NCBI RefSeq assembly: GCF_041381155.1
Contig: NC_091142.1
Coordinates: 37,621,604-37,685,603, forward strand
Direction of reading: 5' to 3'
Length of the DNA stretch: 64,000 nucleotides
Source: Argopecten irradians
Taxonomy: Eukaryota > Mollusca > Bivalvia > Pectinida > Pectinidae
A program made the translations under genes and the position numbers. Within the stretch, counting starts at the first letter, position 1, and each line of letters starts with the position of its first letter. Positions 12,330-24,157 of this stretch are shown here, in pieces. The notes beneath the pieces are model-generated. The model was not told where the DNA came from. It made no database searches and saw only the letters and a program-made list of their open reading frames with translations.

Positions 12330-13425
12330 GGATGAACTTCCGGTTATGACGTCATCAAGATGGCCGCCATCTCGAATTTCACTAAAAATTGAAAAATAGT
12401 CATAACATTGACATTTTTTTCAACCGAAGAAGACAAATGAGGCATCAAAATGACCACAATCGAACAACAAATACATATCAGGACCATATAATCCAAAATA
12501 TGTAATTATTTCTACACAGGAAATGAAAAAATCGGATTTTAAGCTCAAAAATGGTAATTTTTTAAGCAAATTTTTCATATTTGGCTTGACGCAGCAAAAA
12601 TGTTTGCCAACAGCAAACTATTATTTCTAATCAGTTATTTGACCTCTTATCAATCAGTAAAAACAACACCAACAAAAAAAACAATGTTAACATTGTATAA
12701 GCTCCGGTTATGACGTCATCAAGATGGCCGCCATCTCGAATTTCACTAACAATTGAAAAATAGTCATAGCATTAACATTTTTCAACCGAAGTAGACAAAT
12801 GAGGTATCAAAATGATCATAATAGAACATCAAATTCATATCGGGACCATATAATCCAATATATGTAGTGATTTCTACGCAGGAAATGAAAAAATAGGATT
12901 TTAAGCTCAAAAATGATAATTTTTTTAGCAAATTTTTCATATTTGGCTTGACGCAGCAAAAATGTTTGTCAACAGCAAACAATTATTTCTAATCAGTTAT
13001 TTGACCTCTTATCAATCAGTAAAAACAACACCAACAAAAAAAACAATGTTAACATTGTATAAGCTCCGGTTATGACGTCATCAAGATGGCCGCCATCTCG
13101 AATTTCACTAACAATTGATAAATAGTCATAGCATTAACATTTTCAACCGAAGTAGACAAATGAGGTATCAAAATGATCATAATAGAACATCAAATTCATA
13201 TCGGGACCATATAATCCAATATATGTAGTGATTTCTACGCAGGAAATGAAAAAATAGGATTTTAAGCTCAAAAATGATAATTTTTTAGCAAATTTTTCAT
13301 ATTTGGCTTTACGCAGCTATAATTGTTTCCCAACAAGAAACTATTATTCGTAATCAGTTATTTGACCTCTTATCAATTAGTAAAAACAACAACAACAAAA
13401 ATATATAGAAATTCAAAAGAGAATT
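12330..13425. repeat. Three tandem ~363 bp repeats with CRE-like and YY1-like sites
   Basis: The string ggttatgacgtcatcaag recurs near 12342, 12705 and 13067, giving a period of about 363 bp. Each unit has TGACGTCA followed by the palindrome gatggccgccatc, and ends with ttatttgacctcttatcaat. The last part of unit 3 overlaps the left arm of the large palindrome that follows. Confidence 0.85.
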
Positions 13426-15235
13426 ATTGTTATACCATCATTTGGTTTACAAAACATCACCGGGTGCGTATACAGGGTATATGATTGCTGTTTTTTCCAA
13501 ACCGCTGACACTACAGTTTCCGGATGTCTTAGAACTTCCTGAAGATAACATTGGCAATTGACGATCCATATCTTAACATATTTGAAATTTAAGGTGGCTT
13601 AATATCTAAGTGGGACTTGACAATTTCCTAACAAAGTCCATTTTCGTGTTCGAAAGTTTGTAGACTAGTAGCGTCTCAAAATGAATTTTTACTGCACAAC
13701 GCCAACTAATAGAGAATCAAATTAAAAGTGAAGAAAGCATTTGTTTCCGTTAATACCACGACACTTTCCGAAATTTGTTTCTTTTAGAAATAGCGCATCC
13801 ACTGTTAACTTTATTTTTCTGTGTGTAACGTAAGGAAATGTCAGATGGTTACTGCAGTATCACATATTTCTTTCAATAGTTCTTAATGATAAGCATTATC
13901 TTTGTGCGTGATTTCTCGCCAGAGTGTCGATGAGCTGATGAGCTGATGTGACATTACATTACCGGTTTACCATCGTGGTTCTAACTTCTCAACCGTTCAT
14001 GGCCAGAGGTAACATCAAGAACATCGGGTTCGCGGATGTTGGAGCTCATCCTGTTTTCAACCTAGTGATTCACATATCGTATTTGATGTTCCAGACCTCT
14101 CCGGTAGGATGGAAAAGACACCAGAGCCACATTTTGCGAAGGGTTGAGTTGCATCTCCTTAATTCGTATGAAGCACAATTCATTCTTGTGAACCCTCAGT
14201 GACCATAGATGACACATGTGAATTATTTGAGGTCATAAATGAGGTCTACAGTGAAGTTCCTCTCTTTGCCAAGTCTGGAGAGCACTGAAGAAAACTTTTT
14301 CTGGAGAGTCTTCAATGGTGTATCCACGCATACACCAGATGCGACACAACCAGTACCTTCAAGGGACATGGGAAAGTCTGACCAATGACAATGAAAAACA
14401 TTTAACATTTATGACCTCATTAAAGACATCGAGGATATCACCTGTGCCATCTATAGTCGCGCACGAGTGTCCACAAGGTTGATGAATGGTGCTTGAATCA
14501 TTCCACCATTCAAAGAATCTGGATCTGGTGTAATTTCCTGAGAAGTCTGAAACAGCATATACGATATGTTAGAATCTGAAGGAGATCCCACATCCCTGAA
14601 CCTGTTGTTCCTGAAATAAACTCTGGCCATGGATGGGCAATGAAAGATGACAGGCTAGAACACCACTGGTAATGTAGTGTCACATCATCTCATCGACATC
14701 CAAGACGACGCTCTGGCTTCCGACGAATTGGATACTGATATCTCGATTACTCTGATTTGGACTGCATGTACGTATACCAGCTACCAGACATGCCACGTCA
14801 GAGGATAGTGCAGTGAGGTGGGGAAAGCACGCACAATGATAATGGTTATAATTGAGAACCAGTGAAAGAAATATGTGACATTGTGGTAACTATCTGACAT
14901 TTTGCTAATAATATGCATAGGAAATAAACGAAACTGTGACTTGTCCTACCCGAGGCTAGATATTCTGTCAACTTTACATTCATGTTTCCTACTTATAAAT
15001 CGCCAATAGTCAAACTTATTTAAGGAACTTGTAATACACCAGGAAACTGTAGTGTCAGCGGTTTGGAGTTAGAAAAATAGCATATACCCAGTATACGCAC
15101 CGGTGATGTTTTGTAAACTTAATGATGGTATAACAATAATTCTTTTTTGTATCTCTATATATTTTATTGTTTTACTGAGTGATTAGAGGTCAAATAACTG
15201 TTTACGAATAATAGTTTGCTGTTGACAAACATTTT
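13330..15235. repeat. Diverged ~1.9 kb palindrome (inverted duplication)
   Basis: Three nested pairs match in inverse orientation around a centre near 14300-14325. The outer pair is 13330-13545 with 15045-15235 (aaaacatcaccggg against caccggtgatgtttt). The middle pair is 13925-14180 with 14450-14710 (ttcatggccagag against the inverse of ctctggccatggat). The inner pair is gaggtcataaatg near 14229 with catttatgacctc near 14407. The arms are clearly diverged, so this is not recent. Broken open frames inside show no recognisable transposase. It may be a foldback element whose arms carry the tandem units of 12330-13425. Confidence 0.75.
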
Positions 15236-15744
15236 TGCCTATATTAAGTCGCATTTTTTTCAGAGAGAAAGAATGTCCACCATTAAAGTGGAATTACACA
15301 TAAATTGGGCTTATATAATAGTATTAAGACTTTTAATACATTTTTGTTATGGCGAGATATAACATAAAAAAAATCTTTGTGTTGTTTTCATTATAAACAA
15401 TTCGGTTTATTTAGAATGTACACTGAGAAATTTTAACAATCTATAACAAACAATACATATTCAAAGATTAACTAGATTAAAATATTATTACCTTCTGAAT
15501 CAGTAAACAATGCCAAATTCCACTAAAAGTATACACAGAAATTCAGTAACACTTCCACTTTTATACCTTTAGTGGAGCTGTAATATTGGGATTATGCTTT
15601 TACTATCTTTGACAAAACATTTTAAATTACAGCTGTTACATTATTCTTGGTGGGGGATAGGACTGTCAGTTAATATGTCTATATTTCAGTTTAATAACAA
15701 TATCACTTCATTAAAAAACAGCATGCAACAAATAAACTACTTAC

Positions 15745-18606
15745 TCTGCGAGGAACCCAATCCCTAGATAAAAAAAATTACATCCATATACAGTAAAACG
15801 ACAACCTGTTTTTGGCCCTTCCTTTCCCTTTCTCTCTATGTTTTTGTGGTTACTTTGGATGTTTCCCGACTCCTCTATCGTGTGAGGGGTGTCGCAAAAG
15901 TTTCATTCAACACATTCTTTAAAATATCAATTTTAGGTTCCAAATAATTATTTGGTAATTTGAATACCCCGTCTGCCCGGGGGAATTACGTCTAAATAGG
16001 TAGTTCTTATAAAAATGAATTGTCCAAGCTTTAATTAGCTGGATGTAAGAATCCATGATATCCGTTATATTAGTGTTGGAATAACGTACAATTTGTGGAA
16101 GACATGTCACAATTATGGAACGACGGAATAGGCCAATTATAGTACTTTCAGTGGTATTGTGTTGATGTTTCATAGCTTAAGTGATTTGATATACTTTCTT
16201 GTTGAGGGACTAGACTTTTTTCCTTCAAATGGGCTTGCAGATGTCCCTGGGATATCGGCCATTGTTTCTAAGGAAGTATATTATTTGCAATAGAAATAGT
16301 CATAAAACAACCCGTGGAATTATTGTATGTGGATATTACGTCGTGAAAGTTAGATTTTTTTTGCTTTTTTTTCTTCTTGGACACATACGCATTATATTTA
16401 TATGCTGACAATTTGCACGTCTATAACATGTTGTCATGTGCGTGCATTGTTGTTGCATTGGGCTTGGCGTACAAATATGGTTGCGCATTAAGTCAAGTGT
16501 TGAAATGAAATCGGATTAGATAATTTAGCGCGCCCTTTTTTACCCACCAATTCTAACCTTGGTAACAACATGTTTTTAAAACAAAGGGGATTAACCGATC
16601 GCACAGGGGAATTTGAACCATTTAAAAGATTATGTATTTATTTCATATACGAAAGTGTTTTAAATCTATCACTGTCACACTCAAAATAGTGAAGTTATTA
16701 TAATGTAATTTGATAAGGCTTCCAATAACTATTTCTTTTAATACATAGCTCACGTTTTTTTCATTCATACCCGCCGTCACTATTTTGGTTTCCGATGGAA
16801 TCTTCGCTATTCTATAATAGAAGCACATACATGTGTTAATCTGATAAGATAGTGAGGCAATACGTATTTTCAAATATCGATAAAAATAAAAAACAATCAA
16901 ATAAACCAAAGTGAAACAAACCAAACAAAAAACAAACAGAACAAACCCGCCCCCCCTCCCCCCTTTCAAATACGAAAATCGTCCAACACCTACTACCCAA
17001 TGTTTTACCAATGTTTTTTGTAACTCGATTAAGTGTTCGGTTGGGTGCATTCGTTAGTAAAGCATTATAAGCTTCAGTGAAGTGGTAAAATAGAACAGGC
17101 ATGTAGATATACTACTGCTAAACATTGGCTAAACAATTGGCCCCTACATAAACGTTCACAAAGACAGTAGTATTTTTAATACCATTAGCTCATTATGATA
17201 TTTCTATCATATAAGATGTCGAATTCGTTTTTCTAATCAAATACTATAATGTAAATCTACCACAATAGAAATTTATGAGTTGGTGTCAAATGCCAAACTG
17301 TTATAATAGCTTACCTGGAACTCCAGTCTTTCAGCTGATTAATTCTGAAATATTCATCAATTGACAATATCTATATATAAATACCAGTCTGCTTATTAAC
17401 CCTTATTATCAATTTTTGTAACTCGATCTGGACTTTTACCGAGCTACAATTTTAAATGTTAGTATGCAGACCATTGCAGGTATAAACAATAGTTTGTTAT
17501 TTATCCGTCCTTTACTCAATGACCTACACACCTATATATATTTAGATACCTACAAGCATATGGCTGTAGAAATATCCATGTTCCTTGTCTGCTATACTTT
17601 ACTGATGTAATGAGTAATACATTATTTAAGTATATTTCTATGTGATACTGTGATTTAAAGTTTTGGTTAGATAAATAAACATGTAAATAATGTTGAAGAA
17701 TAGATCACATATTTTCAACAATGTACTTTTGAATTTAAAAGCAAATCGTATCAACGTAAGGATATCGTATATAAAGTTAAAGATTGCTCCACCGCTGACA
17801 AATGGTATTTTTTCACTAATCAAAAACAGGAGCAGACGATTTAGTATTTTTCTTCAGCTACAAAAGTTACTTACTTTACACCATTATACCAACATTGAAA
17901 AGTTTTGAGCTTCTAATTTTACTTCAAGTTAAAATACTGAAAAATAATCTTCAATTGCATCCCGAAAAAATTCCGTGGCAACTATAATCCTATATGGAAA
18001 TGAAGTACTGATTGCCATGCACTAAAGGCAAAATGAATTATTTTTCTATTAGTTTTTTTGTGTTGATTAGGACAGATATTATACACCGATTACACGCCAA
18101 GCAATACTGTTCAAAATGAGATGAATATTATTTTAATGCTCTGTCTCTGCGGTGGAGCATCTAAGGAATTAAATGAAAATAGTCATTCATTTGACATCTA
18201 ATTTTACACAATGATATTAATATCAATTCTGAAACATTTATTTTATGATCTTCGAAACATGTTTTCCAACGAGACGTATTTACAATTTTTGCCTGCATCA
18301 GGTTCGCTTCCTCTGTCGCCCCTAGAATATAAAAAGTATACGAACGTACATTATCACATCAAATCTGTTAGACGCGTGATATGACTGTTGTACTATCCTT
18401 AATATATTGGACTTTTTATTGCGCAAACAGTTTTTTTAGAGAATTGATATCTACTAATATCTACACCATTTATAGTAACAACAGTTTTCATTTAATAGTT
18501 TATGATTATTAAATTTCTATTATTTTGTATGTATATGCATATAGTTGTACGATAAACAAAATATTGTTTTAAACTAAAGATGAATTTACCTTGGTGCTTC
18601 GGCCAT
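15745..18606 (-). CDS. Possible minus-strand micro-exon gene (tentative)
   Basis: Exon-like segments on the minus strand have both splice sites and agree in phase: start exon 18606-18590 (MAEAP, donor gtaaat), then 18321-18284 (38 nt, acceptor ttctag, donor gtaaat), 17334-17315 (20 nt, donor gtaagc) and 15763-15745 (19 nt, acceptor tatctag, donor gtaagt). A matching upstream untranslated exon would end at 19146 with donor gtaagt. Together they give about 31 residues beginning MAEAPRGDRGSEPD, charged and without a signal peptide, running off into an unseen further exon. Very short exons with good splice sites arise by chance in AT-rich DNA, so this is a hypothesis for transcript data. No family recognised. 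Confidence 0.22.
17781..18162. repeat. TTAA-flanked MITE (family R2), copy 1
   Basis: 382 bp with termini agattgctccaccgctgac and the inverse ending gcggtggagcatct. The left flank is TTAA. Same family, opposite orientation to 42776-43137; a third copy is at 47135-47494. Non-coding. Confidence 0.75.
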
Positions 18607-19145
18607 TCTTGATATCCTTTCCCCTAAAAACTGAAATTTCAAATCAACAAGATTAATATATTGCACAAAACAATCAATTATATTACTCTGGATGCTCAAT
18701 CTGTGTAAAGGCAGTTTCTAGGCAACCCCATCAATGACAAAGAAAAGATTAAAAAAATGACACTGAAGCTTGTTTGGTTTTCAATCCAGTATTATTACAA
18801 TGCACTGCTGATTATTAAAGCAAAATTGTTACATAAAGTATTTGGGAACGCCTAGTCTACTCAAGAGTTAAGTGCAGTGCGGATAGCTTCAGAAAATTAA
18901 TATTGACTCGATATTTAGATATTTTGTGCTGAAATACATTTATATGTGATATCAAAATTATTTGGTTTGTTGGTTTACGTCCTTTAAAGCTGTGGTCTGT
19001 GTCTCCTGGTATTAGTGGTGCTTTTTTGTACTTTTTATTGTTGTTATCATGAAACTTTGTAAACAAGGTAAACATTACATTGATTATAATTATAAACATA
19101 TCTGATGTTAAGTTTACTATTAGATATATTTACATCATTACTTAC

Positions 19146-19232
19146 CTTTTAGTGTAATTTATTCCTCTCTCAAACACATAGCGTCCTCTTAGATATCCAC
19201 CTCACCGCCATTTTGTCTGTCATTAGTTTACA
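19146..19232 (-). other. Possible 5' untranslated exon of the tentative micro-exon gene
   Basis: Read on the minus strand, the segment carries ATGACAGACAAAATGGCGG with a short upstream frame of 17 codons (MTDKMAVRWI...), and ends in the strong donor aaaag/gtaagt at 19146. Its start is arbitrary. It is listed because the donor is the best in this region. Confidence 0.2.
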
Positions 19233-21360
19233 ACTAAACAGGAAGTAATAGAACAAATGTAAGAAGATAATTAACCCCAAACAAATGTTTCAAACCATTC
19301 CACACCAGTGAAGGTAGTCAATTTGATTAAACACTATAACGTTGGTTCATATAGGTCTCACAGCTACCTAGCCATACTATTAATATATCAGGCGTTTTTT
19401 ACACTAGTTATTTTCTTTTCATATTATCAATGTGTGTCTCCTACACCGAGTAAAAAAAACCCACCTATTGGCAACTTCATACACTAGCTCATAACTTTTT
19501 TTGTATATTTGAATACTATAAGACTGCAAAAAACAATGTGTATTGTTTTCGATGATAAAAAAACAATTAACCTCAATGGATGCTTGCCTTTTGTCTGTAA
19601 ATTGAAGGAGATAACAGTAATATCATTATAATAATATCAACATACATGACACTGATACCTTTCCGTCTCTAAAGCTAACAGTGCTTTATATAAAGCTGTC
19701 ATATTTAAATTATTCATATGGAAAGTTTTTATCTCTCCACACTTACAGTATGTGTATTGTGGATCAATGTTACGTCAACTGCTATTGTGTAAAATGGCGC
19801 CAAAGTCTGGTTATCATATATTTGCTAAATTATCATATATTAAACTTGTGTGGTTTATCTCCTTTTGGACACACTTTCAGTATGTAAGATATGGTAACAT
19901 TATACAGATTAACAAACCAGTATTAATACAATTACAACTATTAACAAATCAAAACATTTCAGTTTGATCATTGATCTGCATTGATGCAAGTACACTGAGC
20001 GTAACGTTAAGGTTAGACTGTTTTAAAACTAGTGATATTGTGTATACCTATATATCTGTTCTTAGGTGTAGTTAACTTTACATAACATAACTTAGTTGAT
20101 AAAAAGTATCTATGCATCGGGCCTAACCTTAAGTATAACTATTGAGTCTTAGATTTTTGTTGTTGTTGCCATTATGTTTATGTGTGTCTATAGCATGTAC
20201 ATGAAGCAATTGTTTGACCGTATTCGACTTTACCAAAGCTTACACGTCAAGTTATATTTGATATTGTCATGCAAATGGCGGTTATAGATTATAGCATAGT
20301 AATAGCATACATTCCAACATATACCAATGTGGATATAGGCCTATATATTCAATGTTATAATGATATCTCAACATAGTGGGAATACTGATATTTAAGGGGG
20401 GAAAAGTTAAATTTGGGAGTTAAAAAGCATTTCCAGAAGTATATGATTGTTTTGCCCAAAATATAATGGTTGAACATTTTGTCTCAAAACTAACTATAGT
20501 CTTTGTTTCAAGTTCAGTATTCCTAAAAGTATATAATTGGAGTGTTTTGTAATTATTGAAATGCCTTCCTATATCCCATGTTTGCATGATACAAGGTCAA
20601 AAAGGACTCGGTGTGTATGCTTTGTCGAATCCTGTCAAACCAGCGCTACTTGTACATGCTAAATACACTAGTAAGCATAATGGTATTGTTATTTGTTGGC
20701 AGAAATAGGTACCGAACCCCGTGGAATTACTAAACTGTAATCAATCCTCGAATAAATTCTTTATTTCTAAAAACATTACGGTTTATCAGAAAAGGATTAT
20801 TTACAGTGCAATGTTCAACAAAACCTATTTTAAGATATAATGATTATATAACACACACACATTCGTTCAACACGTACCATACCTTAAGGCTCTGTAAGCG
20901 ACAATGGATGAAACAGATAATTTGGTCCTTTGATATACAACAAAAAAGTCAAATAACTGCACACTCTGGTCGACTGTGTGGCTTTGAAGTTGGGCGTCGC
21001 TTTCTGTAATCTTCAAGGGAGACTACATGTATGTAGGCATGTGATTGGTCAGTTCTTTTCTTTTGAAATGCCTTCAGGGTTACGATGACATATCTTTATA
21101 TGGATACAACGTCAATGATATAGCCATCCCTAGTTAACGAAGCTAAATGACACTTTCAACATAATGAATATTTCAAGATACCTGTATCAAATTCTCTTTA
21201 CGTATCGTAACTTCCATTAAAATGTCTTGGTAATAAAGCATGAATACTTGTTTTATTTCGTATAACAATAATAAGAAGAAAGGTAATATTTCAGTTATCG
21301 GCATATATAAGTTTAGTTAAAGAAACTATTTGTAAGAACACAATTATATATATTTTACAG

Positions 21361-22870
21361 CGTTTTTGTCAATAAAATGCGCTCAAGCGGAGCCAAAAAC
21401 GTGCAATGACCTTGATCCTTGCCATTGTTTGAATGGTGAAACTGGAATTTGCCTAAATCAACAATGTGAACCGTGCAAGTCGGGATCGGAAACGATCCGT
21501 TCGTAAGTAGCTTTGTTTTGAGATTTAGTAAAGCGTGCCTGCATGTGTTTTATCAGTTCTAGAGTTACCTCTCTTTGTTCCAAACTAAAAATGTTAGATT
21601 TCTTTTATAAGCTTGCAACACCAAAGCACATTTCCTTTACAGATAAGGTAAGATATGTTATGATAATTTTATTATTAGAGTGTCACACATTTTAAATTTA
21701 AACATACATCATCACACACATATATAACACATATTAAAATGGCCAGCTTTGTTGCATTAAACTTTCCTGAAATTTTATTAGAAAAGATAGTTTGACCAAT
21801 AATTGCGCTGAAGTTAACAATTACAGGTTTGCTGAATTAAAAAAGCTCCATTTCATATTTCCCTTGATGTATTTGTTGTCGTATCTTTACTGTATATCAG
21901 TATATAAATTACCCGCTGCTTACTTTTATATCCATAGTAGTGAAAATGTACCACTATTGCAGACTCAAAACAATTCATTGTAACAAACGCTTTACTTTAG
22001 TCAGTTTTGTCATTGAAAATATAAATTACAGCCGACAAACGGATGAATGATGAGTTGTTTAAGTGGTTGCAGTGTTCCGTCTTTGTGTATTACACATGTA
22101 TTTGCCTTTGCGGGCAGGCATTGTGACGTTTTCTGAGTGAAAATTTTGTCTTTTTTTATTAAGAATGTGACATCACGTTCAAATTATATGACGCAAAATA
22201 AATACCTTCCCACAAAGGCAGAAAATGTAATACGGGTTATGGAGTAGTATTATAATGAAACAATTTGTATGCAATCACTGTGATCATTTTAATTGGATAA
22301 CCATGAAATATTCTACCTTCAAAATCAATTGAAATCCCAACACCATATGAAAAAGAGAATCTGTGACTGTCCTATGCTAGATCTCTATAGACGATTGACA
22401 TGTTCACTTTTCTTTTGTTCTTTTTGACAGAAAGAGAGCACCCTTTCCTTTCAGACGACGGAAATACTGTACCAGAAAAGGGCACTGTGGGTCTAAGTGC
22501 CATTGCAGGTTCAGGCGATGTTGCTGTCCCTGGCATGTACGTACCAACAAAGAGATATTAACAAAAATGTATCGCAGTTCATATTTCAGTGATCATGTAT
22601 ATGTTTGGTGGAATTACTAAACTAGCTACTTACCATTGAATCACATTATATACGGACGTTTTTGTCCGTCTATATAACCATTTTCAATACAAATGTACTA
22701 ACGTATAAGTCTTGTTTAATCAATAAAGAGCACCACACATCAAGTTTGCTGATGGTGCTTCTAAGGATGTATACAATGAATTATGCAAAGAAATTAAAAT
22801 TGAAACATCAAAATATTTTATAAATAACACATCATACTCACTCTCACTGTATTTTTTTCAGAACTGTTAA
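21361..22870 (+). CDS. Paralogous precursor of a basic eight-cysteine peptide; leader exon not found
   Basis: Exons 21361-21502, 22431-22536 and 22862-22870. The first has the same entry phase, length class and cysteine order as exon 2 of the neighbouring gene (C-x5-C-x-C-x7-C-x4-C-x2-C). It begins with the end of a signal sequence (AFLSIKCAQA, likely cleavage before EPKTC), and its six-cysteine part is net acidic. The exon junction creates RSKR, a furin-type site. After it comes a predicted 35-residue peptide with eight cysteines and ten Arg/Lys, no Asp or Glu, ending CCCPWHNC. The last two codons and stop are a separate exon. This acidic pro-region/basic mature layout recalls animal defensin-like antimicrobial precursors, and the KGHC stretch recalls mussel mytilins, but homology is not shown. 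No start exon lies nearby; the exon at 5027-5069 would join in phase to give 99 residues. Confidence 0.62.
22086..22236. repeat. Palindromic MITE-like element with CRE-like core, copy in peptide intron
   Basis: About 150 bp palindrome with tattacacatgtatttgcc at the left and ggcagaaaatgtaatac at the right. It lies inside the intron between the six-cysteine and eight-cysteine exons of the paralogue. Diverged member of the family at 1929-2092. Confidence 0.65.
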
Positions 22871-22921
22871 AGTACATGGCCAGCCTTTTCACATTCCTTG
22901 CTGTCGACGTCACTCAAACCA

Positions 22922-22927
22922 AATAAA
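22922..22927 (+). terminator. Polyadenylation signal AATAAA for the eight-cysteine peptide gene
   Basis: A canonical AATAAA lies 52 bases past the stop at 22868-22870. The distance suits a short 3' untranslated region and supports the tiny last exon. Confidence 0.5.
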
Positions 22928-23969
22928 ACGTTTACGATACTTACGTATGATTTTTTTTCGTTCATTGCCCCGATTGTGACAGGCTTGGTATACATGTAGG
23001 TTACTTCACGAATGACATCATGATTAAATTAGAGTTAAGGATGTGTTCTTCTGAGGTTTTGGTCCCGTTGAAGTCTCGTTTTCGACAAAGATAAAAGAAG
23101 TTATAAGATTTTCAAATGCAATTTATAATATCTGTAGCAAGTTGCCAAATGCAAATTACATTTTTAGTGGATTTTTTAACCGAGAATTTTTAGAAATTGG
23201 TTCCATTTGGCAGGCCATTTTGAAATTGTCCTTTTTTACGCTTTGTGTAGACGGTTTAATTCTCGCTGAGAAATATCTGCGTTGTGTATATGTACTTGAA
23301 ACAGATAATCTATCAAAGTTTGAAAATCAACAGATTAACAATTTATTCATAAATCATTTTCATTTTCCTTAAAGAGATTAAAGTTTTGGAGAACAGGAAT
23401 GATAGTAATGAGTGTCACGGGTCTGTCTCATTTGATGGCATCTGAAATTACTTACAATCAGGCATTGTTACTTAAGTTCTCATCCAATAGCTGGATAAAT
23501 AAAACGGCTTCAATTAGAAATAGGTCTTTTTTAGTGTTCCGCGCCTCTCTGGGTTAAATCCTGAAGAACTAGTGAACTATACATTGGTGTCTTCATGCGT
23601 TGTATATTGCACACAGCCAGCAGTGCTGTATAGATTATAAACAGAACGTATAAACTTCTGTGGTTTTTAGCAGGAATCTCTTTTTATTTGCTTTTAATTT
23701 GTAGATTTGCAATCTGCTTACTTTATAAAAAATACATATTATAAAGCAAACGTTAACACTGTAAAAATAATACGAAATTCAAATGTATGTTAAACCACAA
23801 TGAGTCCCTCTGTTGGTTTGTTAGGTTGATATAATTATAAGAATACATAAATAAAAACGGCAGTTCCCGTGATTGTTTACGATGGATGTCGACCCTCCTG
23901 TTTAAATCGAACGCTTGTTATCCACTGTAAATGTCTTTTCTTCGCCTATATACACGTTTAGATGGAAAT
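22928..23969. other. Spacer between paralogue and duplication copy B
   Basis: No gene seen. It includes a fragment of family R1 at 23037-23245 (vttcttctgaggt-like terminus, then gtcccgttgaagtctcgtt). The remainder is AT-rich without recognisable structure. Confidence 0.55.
23037..23245. repeat. Family R1 element, fragment
   Basis: Starts aaggatgtgttcttctgagg and follows the left part of the element at 2769-3775, including gtcccgttgaagtctcgttt and aaaagaagttataagattt, then loses similarity. The right terminus is absent. Confidence 0.65.
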
Positions 23970-24157
23970 GAAGCCCTTCATTAATTCACTGTACAATTAC
24001 TAACTAATTAATAACACTGTAAACATGTGAAATGAAATTGTAGACCACACCTTGGCTTCATGGTTTGCCTATATATACTCCTTTCACTGCACCTGTATAT
24101 GTATTGACATTCTAAAATGTTGATAACTTAGGTGGTGAATACAATAGTAAACACTCG

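Larger units (their letters stand above)
15236..21360. other. Region between palindrome and paralogue exon 2
   Basis: AT-rich. Contents seen are a pyrimidine-rich stretch near 15810-15840, a TTAA-type MITE at 17781-18162, and a weak series of exon-like segments on the minus strand (15745-19232, described separately). A leader exon for the peptide paralogue downstream was looked for here and not found. The remaining open frames are short and lack family features. Confidence 0.5.

Noticed and set aside
13948..14202. 84-codon frame as a possible transposase fragment
   Set aside because: It sits in one arm of the diverged palindrome and has no recognisable DDE or other motif; the partner arm is full of stops.
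16643..17102. 135-codon and 88-codon minus-strand frames
   Set aside because: Low-complexity hydrophobic translation of A/C-rich sequence; overlapping frames and no family signature.
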